Assembly: GCF_024868665.1 (NCBI RefSeq)
Contig: NC_079898.1
Span: 16,178,403-16,242,402, forward strand
DNA: 64,000 nucleotides
Source: Triplophysa rosa
Lineage: Eukaryota > Chordata > Actinopteri > Cypriniformes > Nemacheilidae
Direction of reading: 5' to 3'
Every line of letters begins with the position of its first letter. Position 1 is the first letter of the stretch. Under the pieces are notes generated by a model. The model was not told where the DNA came from, did not search any database, and saw nothing but the letters and a program-made list of their open reading frames with translations. The position numbers and the translations under genes were made by a program. This document shows, piece after piece, positions 57,448 through 64,000 of this stretch.

Positions 57448-57579
57448 CACCGGGTCTAGACCGCATGCGACAGGCGCGACGCACCATGACAAAATTTTAA
57501 ATTATAATGGGTTCTAATGCGTTTCTAATGTATTTTGTCGTGTCGCGTCGTGCCGGTCGCGTCCGGTGTAGACACGGTG
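57448..57579. mobile_element. 132-bp fold-back MITE with TTA flanks
   Basis: The left end CACCGGGTCTAGACCGCATG and the right end, reverse-complemented CACCGTGTCTACACCGGACG, are imperfect inverted repeats that continue inward (GGCGCGACGC against GGCACGACGC, then ATGACAAAAT against ACGACAAAAT), so the whole unit can fold on itself. TTA stands on both sides (57445-57447 and 57580-57582), the 3-bp target of PIF/Harbinger-type elements. The termini resemble those of the element at 50218. Confidence 0.72.
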
Positions 57580-57582
57580 TTA

Positions 57583-59886
57583 GGATAGTGGATACATAGA
57601 AACATTCAAGTCATGTCAGTTCACAGCAAGCTTCTTAAGAAATATTAATCTGGACAATTCCAACACATCAAAGTCTGCATAGAAATGCTCTGTCATGTTC
57701 AACAACAGCCCCAGGTGTTTACATCTGAGGTGAAACGGCTTTAAAATGACCTGTCGCCATGCAGCAAGACTGATGATTAAGCTGTAGGTACGTTAATGAA
57801 ACGTATTAACGACTCTTCTCATCTGAAATGGGATTTATTAAAATGAACGCATAATTAAATTTAGCGATGAGCCACGTCGAACAATGCCAGATAGTGGCTA
57901 CTTTGATTTTGTTTAAAGTAATTATGCAGAATTGACATGAGTGAGAGTGGAGCTGTGGCCCCTCTAATGAGTTAAATAAGAAAAATCGCTCAAGTTTCAG
58001 ACTCTGGCAGGAGCTAATTGTGTTGATATGATGGTTTCCACATTGCTGTCATTTCATTTTTGGTTTCATTTTCTTTTTTCCTATCTGGTTCTTTTTTCTT
58101 TCAAGGTAAACAAGGGATGATTGTTTTCTTTTCATGTCTCAGGCTTAAAATGGATTTTCACAGCAACATTTATATACAAGTAAACATATACAAGCCTTGT
58201 CACTAGCAATGCTTACACAAGCCATGCAGACAAATGGATCTGTATTTTAGTTTATTACTTGTTAAGTCTTTGTATGGAGGTTGTTTATGTGTTAGTAAAC
58301 ACAAGAAGAAGACACACAGAATTATTGTCTCTTTATGAACAAGTTTACTTTGGCTTCTCACTACGGTTTCACTCTTTAACATGGTCTTAGTCAATATTAA
58401 AGAGATCAAGGTTATATTTTCACAAAACGTTTTTTACATTATGTAGGATGATTTCATGCATCACAGTAAATCACAAAAAATAAACTTAAATCACAAAAAT
58501 ATAACCATGTCACTCAAGCTTATGTCAATCATTTTCCAGTGCGCACATAAAAGATTGCTTATACCGAATATGCTAGCTTACGAAATATCACTTTTCCAAT
58601 AACCTTTGAGAATCAGAATTAACTGCTGTATAAATGTAAATATCAGTCAATGTATGCATCCTATTAAAAAAACGTCAAAGTACAGGTGTCAAAGGAAATT
58701 AGTAGTTTGTTTGCATATTAAAACTCCCTCCAGCTACACTCTCAAACAAACTACACATCTTCTTTTCCATTAAGTGCTGACAGAACGACAGTGACTAAAT
58801 GGTAGTGTGTCACTAGTCTGAAAGCTACAGTCAATGTAGCCTTCTGTAGAAAACTCCAGACAGGATCAAGTGCCCTCCTGCAACAAACAAAGTCTTCACA
58901 CTAAGGGCCCACAAGTTTACCAACACATTGCCATGGAGACGGATCGCACAATAGCCTTAATTTGGCCCCTTGGCCGCGACAACATGCAGTAAGAAACAAA
59001 CTGCTGCGACACACTTGTTCGAATATAATAAACGCGGCCCAAACCACACAAACAGGGGAAATAATCACGGTCGGTGCCCTGTGCGCTGCACAAAACAGAG
59101 CTGTAAACATGGACGCTGTGCTGAGGGGCGACAAACAGTACTTTTCATATGAGGTGAGAAGAGGTTATCAGCATCGCAACCCTCGCTGCATCTGGACACG
59201 TATTAATTATCACACTCGGCATTCACGGCTGTTTCTCAGAGCCAGGCGATATTAGGCTGGGGACGTGAGGTCTCATTATTACAGGGGCTGCTCGCAATGT
59301 CCTCTGCTCTTCCCATCAACAAGGAAGACAAAAAAAGTCTCACTGTCCTCTGGTTCCCAGTAGAAATCGGCAAGCCCATCTCACTGCTTAGCAACCAGCC
59401 CTGGGGCCTGTTTTACACAGCTTAATTCAGATGTGAGTTAGCTGCAGTTTATTGGCTATGCGGCCTCTCTCTCCATCTCTCAGAGGTGAGGACTGGAGAG
59501 AGAGAGAGAGAGAGCTACTGTGTGTGACAGTAATGAAGGATGGCTAGCACAAGAGGGGGGCAGCACTGGGACTGCGCTCAGAGGAGATAATGGTCAGTAT
59601 CCTCGCTAAGAGCTCTGAACACCTTTTTAAAAGTTTCGCTTTTCAATACACATTAGCTGACATTTCAACTGTCTTCTCGGTTCTTGTACGGGATTTCTTT
59701 TTTAAGTTACGATGAGCTGCATGCAAAACACATTTCCGGAAATGACTTGTTTTAAACTAAAACAATTAAAAATGGTGCTTTCATGCCTGTAAATCTACAA
59801 CCATAACAGATACAAAAATAAAACATAAACCTATTATGAATAAGTAAATTATTAAATAAAATATGTTTATACAGCTGTCACATAAT
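57583..59886. other. Gene-free stretch
   Basis: No exon is supported. A GA microsatellite lies at 59495-59514. The segment 57740-58040, with balanced composition and TAATTA words, is a candidate for conserved regulatory DNA, but this cannot be shown from one sequence. Confidence 0.45.
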
Positions 59887-59890
59887 TTAA

Positions 59891-60141
59891 AGGGATAGTT
59901 CTAAAAAATGAAAATTCATTTACTCCCTCACATTGCAGTCCAACCTTCCTTTTTTTCTTCTGTGGAACACAAAAAATATATTTTGAAGAATGTCGGCAAC
60001 CAAACAACATTGCCCTCCATTGACTTTCATTGTATGGACACAAAACCTGAGAAATTCCTTAAAATGTCTTCCACTGAAGTAAGAGTCATATACAGGTTTT
60101 AAACCACAAGGTTGAATAAATGATGACCGAACTCTTGACCT
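59891..60141. mobile_element. Angel-type TTAA MITE, 251 bp
   Basis: TTAA flanks both ends (59887-59890 and 60142-60145). The left end AGGGATAGTTCTAAAAAATG and interior words GGAACACAAAAAATATATTT, GAAGAATGTCGGCAACCAAA and TTGACTTTCATTGTATGGAC match the Angel-type copies at 23511 and 25394. The right arm is more eroded. Non-coding. Confidence 0.8.
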
Positions 60142-60891
60142 TTAAAAAAGGCGTGAACATTAGCATTTTTATACTAATTTCTAATAACTTTTTAAAACTT
60201 TGTGTCACATGCTGTGTGAGAAAAAGAAAAGATTTTAATTTATGTCACAACATATGCAGTAATATGCACTATGAGACGTAATCGTAATTGAAGCTCAACC
60301 CTCCACTGAAGGCTAGGAAGACAGAAAGACAGATTGGACGGAAGTGAGCTCAACAGGGACTTACACCAGTGAGCTTAACATCTTGGCTGATAGTGGGTCA
60401 ATTACCTGTGTGTAATTGCAATAATTCCAATAACGCACCAGTCATGCTTGACAGTTTCCAGATCAGGTCCAGTAATTGCTGGGTGATGTGTATGACTGGA
60501 ATCAAAGGAGAGGCTCTGGATCTCGACTCCGCCATCCGCAGCCAAACCCACAATGCCTAATGCAATAAATCCTGAGCTTATTAGCACTGCGCTAAATGGC
60601 AAATTGGTGTGAATACCAAATTATTCAGGTTATGATTGAGGGGCAAAAGTTGAGGAGGAGATTTCACAGAAAATGGCAGGTATTGAAGCAACGGTCTCCG
60701 AATCGACTTCATTTATTTCACCTCACGCCATAACATCTATGTTTCCACGCATAATTCAGCACAAAACAATCCAGAGGTAAATGTGCACCACTCTGATCAC
60801 CCGACAACATTTCGGATTATTGTGCGTTACATTCAGCTGTGATCGCTCGCTATGCAATAACATACGCTACAAGCAGCGTTTGGTAAAAACA
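60142..60891. other. Gene-free stretch
   Basis: No gene or recognised repeat is supported. Confidence 0.45.
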
Positions 60892-61052
60892 TTTACATTT
60901 TACATTTATGCATTTGGCAGATGCTTTTATCCAAAGCGACTTACATTGCATTGTATTATACATTTGTTTCTGACTATATGCAATCCCCTGGGATTGAACC
61001 CATGACCTTGGCATTGCTAGTGCCATGCTCTAACCACTGAGCCACAGGAAAG
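60892..61052 (-). mobile_element. tRNA-derived SINE, minus strand
   Basis: On the minus strand the head reads GTGGCTCAGTGGTTAGAGCA (A-box region, 61023-61045) and the B-box is GGGTTCAATCCC (60990-61001), both typical of RNA polymerase III promoters. The tail reads TAAGTCGCTTTGGATAAAAG followed by CATCTGCCAAATGCATAAAT, the 3' tail shared by widespread fish SINEs and their partner LINEs. It is nearly full length at about 160 bases. The exact family (HE1-like is my best guess) is from memory. Confidence 0.88.
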
Positions 61053-63479
61053 CTGAGTGAAAACAGGGCCCTGTTGATACTCACATGACCAGGCACTCAG
61101 CAACTCAAAGCAACAAGAGGCTAATAGGACCACCGCCCGTTTACCGAGGTAATTAAACGGCCGTGCGAGAGGACTGAAGAGAGAGAAAGCTACGGGGACT
61201 GAGGAAATATCGCCAGAGTGTGGGGCCACTTTGCTAATAGGCCTGGCGTGATGATGGATCTCGTGAAGTGGCCCCTCTGCATTAGCAGGAAGACATTAAT
61301 AAACACGAATGGGTTAATAGCGCAGAAAAAGCCAGCAGTCAGACCGTGGGGGTGTGGAATATTCCTTTCCTTAAGTCAGCTGTAAGTAATTACGCCACGG
61401 TGAGCTTCTGACGATTACCATAACAGAGCAATTGGACGTGAAGAATGGATAATAGTATGAATATGGAAGTGTGTTTAGAGTGGGGCTAGCTGGGTAATGC
61501 TACACATTCTTCTCCTCTCACAGGACATGCGTTTGGGCCATCCCATGATTTCAACACTTGGGGCTCCGTGAGCATTTGTAGGGCGACCCTCTGAGACATT
61601 TCAGATTTACGGATTGTGACAAGGCCTTTCTTCACCTTAGTCTAGATTTGAGCCCTATGTTTCAGGCAGCTGTCTATTCAGTGTACATATAAACTAACAT
61701 TCTGCCGCCCTGTAGACAAAGGAAAATAAGACAAGAAAACCAAAATACTGTGTTTTCTCAAATAAGGGCTCCTGCTTGTGTTTAATATTCAAATGCAAGG
61801 AATGCTGAAATGTTTACCCTTTGTGCGGGTCCCAGAATATTCTTTAATTAGATGTACAAGTTAACTAATAATAACTGGTTCTCCTTTTGGCAGTTCCTTA
61901 ATCTCACATTAATAATGTTGATTTAACGTTCAAACAGAGAAATGAAAATATAATAAAAATGAACCTCCATCATGAACAGAGAGGCAAGATTCTTATTTAA
62001 GAATTTCTTGCACTTTCCGACAAAGTGTAGCTACATCCTGAATCTGAGCAGAGTGGAATTAGTTATTAGTACCATGCATGACACAGAAACTATATGGAAA
62101 AGGCATTCACAGACTGCACTTAAAAACAGTTCTCACTCTTAACACAGGACAGAAGACTTTGTTCTTCAACAGAGGGAGTTGGGAGGGTGGAGGAGTCCAG
62201 AGGTCTCCATCCTTACAGTCAAAGCAGCCAACATGTGACGGTTCCCACAGCTGGGCTGCCACTCTGCTTTAGATCAGGTCATAGAGCCTTCGGAACGGTC
62301 AAAGAGCAAAGGTCAGCCTGTCTGAAGAAACTTCCTAAGGGACTCTCAGTACATTTCAGCATTGAACAACAAAGACACTTTCACAGGTGAATGAGTGTGT
62401 GGATTTAGAGGGAGAAAGAGACAGGAAATAAAACTGCATTTTTTCTGGAATATTTTCTCTCACTTCTTCCAATAAAAAGTCCATATGACAGGCATTCTTG
62501 AATGCTCTAAATTGGGGGCCACTATAAAGAAATTCTGGCCAGTGAATGAAATGACTTATAAACAAAATGGTGCAGTATTTGGGTTTTCATTTTTTTATAA
62601 ATAACCACAGATAAACAATTAAATAGAAACTTTTAAAATAAAATACAGTTGTATAAGGCCTTGGAACACGTTGAGCAACAAACATTACTCAAATAATTTA
62701 GAATAAAACAGGAAAGCAGGAACCTGGTAAATACATTCTTGATTCAGTCATAGAACTTCCTTTGCAATAAAGCTCAGGCCAAAAGCCACAGCTCATCTGC
62801 AGGGGTATGCTCTGGCAAAAGTTCATCCACTGCATCAAGAGCAGCCAAACTAGCAGCCGCACAGTCATGGCCAGCATCCAGAGTGTATACTCCGATATAT
62901 TTATGTGCATTGAATTAAGGCCGAGGCCTGCGTTTGGACTGAGCTGTAAAGTGACGTCTCAATCTGTCGTGACACACAGCCGGCTGTCTGATTTCTCCCC
63001 TTGCGTCTGTCTGGCCCTGCGTACATGGCGCGCTGGCGGAAAGATGGACTTGACCAGACTGCCAGCCCTGACCTCTCACCCCACCAGCCTTCCTAACCGT
63101 TCAGCTATCCCAGACTGCACCACTCCAGCACCCACTGCTCAAGTGCAACGCTTAAAAGATTTAGAACAGACAAGGCCATTTTTCTCCTCTGCCTGTCTGG
63201 GCCAGTATGTGCGTTTGTGCGTCTGCCAATCTGAGCCATCAGCTTGGAACGCTCGGGCCGGGTCAGGGCCCAGCAGGCTGTCTCCTCCAGTCTTCCCTTT
63301 GCATCTTCCAGAAAGTTCTACTTAAAAAGCCCTAAATACATATTTATGGACAATGTGACACAAGGATATATGAGCATCACCATGATGAGTTAAAGAGAAG
63401 GCATATGGCCTGGCCAAAGACTCCTATTAGCTACTCAACAAGTCTTCTCTGTAAAGATACTCATTAAAATTAAAATTAA
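61053..63479. other. Gene-free stretch
   Basis: No exon is supported. A frame of 172 residues at 62807-63325 is the longest outside transposons but has no domain, no paired splice sites and ordinary composition for chance. The segment 61200-61480 looks like possible conserved non-coding DNA by composition only. Confidence 0.45.
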
Positions 63480-63600
63480 AGGGATAGCTTGTCCAAAAAT
63501 AAAAATTGTGTCAACATTCACTTGTTGTTCCAAAACCATATGGTTTTCTTTCGGCCGTAAAACAGAAAAAGAGATGTTAAGGAGACTGTTAGTGAATGAC
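63480..63600. repeat. Angel-type MITE left-arm fragment
   Basis: TTAA (63476-63479) is followed by AGGGATAGCTTGTCCAAAAA and GTTGTTCCAAAACCATATGG, the eroded left arm of the Angel-type elements. The right arm cannot be placed before the window ends. Confidence 0.65.
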
Positions 63601-64000
63601 AGCCTCAGTTATCAACCTAAAACCTCAATATTAAGAATACCCCCCCCTACAAAAATTCCTAACACATTATACTATTGTAAATAAATGTATGTACTTTATG
63701 CATTACCAAAGGATCACTATAAGGCGTTACCACTGAGTGAGAAAAACGGACTATTTGACAATAAGCACTACTGTCGAAGCATTACAGTAGATGTCAACTA
63801 TGCCACAAAGATTTCCAGTACTAAACGGACAATTTCTGTTTTCTTTTCTTATAGTATTTCTTTTCTGAGATGGTGGCTTATATATGTTGTCAGCTAAGCA
63901 GAGCAGGGTGCAGTTTGTGGCCATTTTGTGGGATGTATTTTAATAGATGGTTAACCATCACATCCCTATCGTAATCTGCCATGTTTCTGGTATCCTCCAG
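63601..64000. other. Unrecognised end of window
   Basis: No gene or repeat is supported in the last 400 bases. Confidence 0.4.

Noticed and set aside
62807..63325. Open frame of 172 residues on the plus strand
   Set aside because: It is the longest frame outside transposon DNA, but has no recognisable domain, no convincing splice context and a composition expected of chance.
1..64000. CRISPR arrays, operons, bacterial-type promoters
   Set aside because: The repeat content is that of a vertebrate genome; the only regularly spaced repeats are microsatellites and the 77-79-base tandem block within a transposon.

Overview
The window looks like nuclear DNA from a teleost fish, most likely a cypriniform (carp, minnow or zebrafish relative). 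That is inferred from the repeat content alone: a DIRS-type tyrosine-recombinase retrotransposon, Tc1-like elements, hAT-type elements, abundant TTAA-target MITEs of the Angel type, a tRNA-derived SINE and dense microsatellites. The background is AT-rich, and long open frames occur only in GC-rich transposon sequence. I find no host protein-coding exon, rRNA or tRNA gene, so the window reads as an intron or gene desert. No bacterial-style operon, CRISPR array or virus is present.

Layout. 1-5499 is mostly unrecognised sequence with simple repeats. 5508-6533 is a hAT-like element with an 8-bp target duplication. 8428-13344 is a 4.9-kb DIRS-like retrotransposon with inverted termini, an internal complementary region, broken gag/RT/RNase H and an uninterrupted tyrosine recombinase frame. 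13503-13881 is a TTAA MITE. 15446-16015 holds a LINE/SINE tail and a Tc1-type MITE. 17743-18876 is a second hAT-like element. 25394-27217 is an Angel-type MITE split by a 1.4-kb LTR element that has no recognisable gag or pol. 33407-36110 is a decayed Tc1-like transposon with IR/DR termini, split by a 1.2-kb TTAA-target element carrying a possible exon and splice donor. 38830-41048 holds two hAT-like relics. 50218-51434 is a TIR element enclosing a promoter-like block. 51501-51904 is a 404-bp miniature LTR element with a tRNA-like segment in its LTR. 52635-52784 is a 150-bp MITE with perfect 16-bp TIRs. 55218-56288 is a TTAA MITE split by a 722-bp non-LTR retroposon. 56496-56955 is a third hAT-like element, 57448-57579 a small TTA-flanked MITE, 59891-60141 an Angel-type MITE and 60892-61052 a tRNA-derived SINE.

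The elements form a nested record. The LTR element landed in an Angel MITE, the TTAA element in a Tc1 inverted repeat, and the retroposon in a TTAA MITE. In each case the uninterrupted sequence can be read from the other arm or from a related copy in this window, so the target duplications are well supported. The most unusual item is the 404-bp miniature LTR element: two LTRs separated by 42 bp holding little more than a tRNA-His-type primer site and a purine tract, with a tRNA-like block inside each LTR. The long stretches between elements show no exons that I can support; some may hold conserved regulatory sequence, which cannot be judged without comparison to other genomes.
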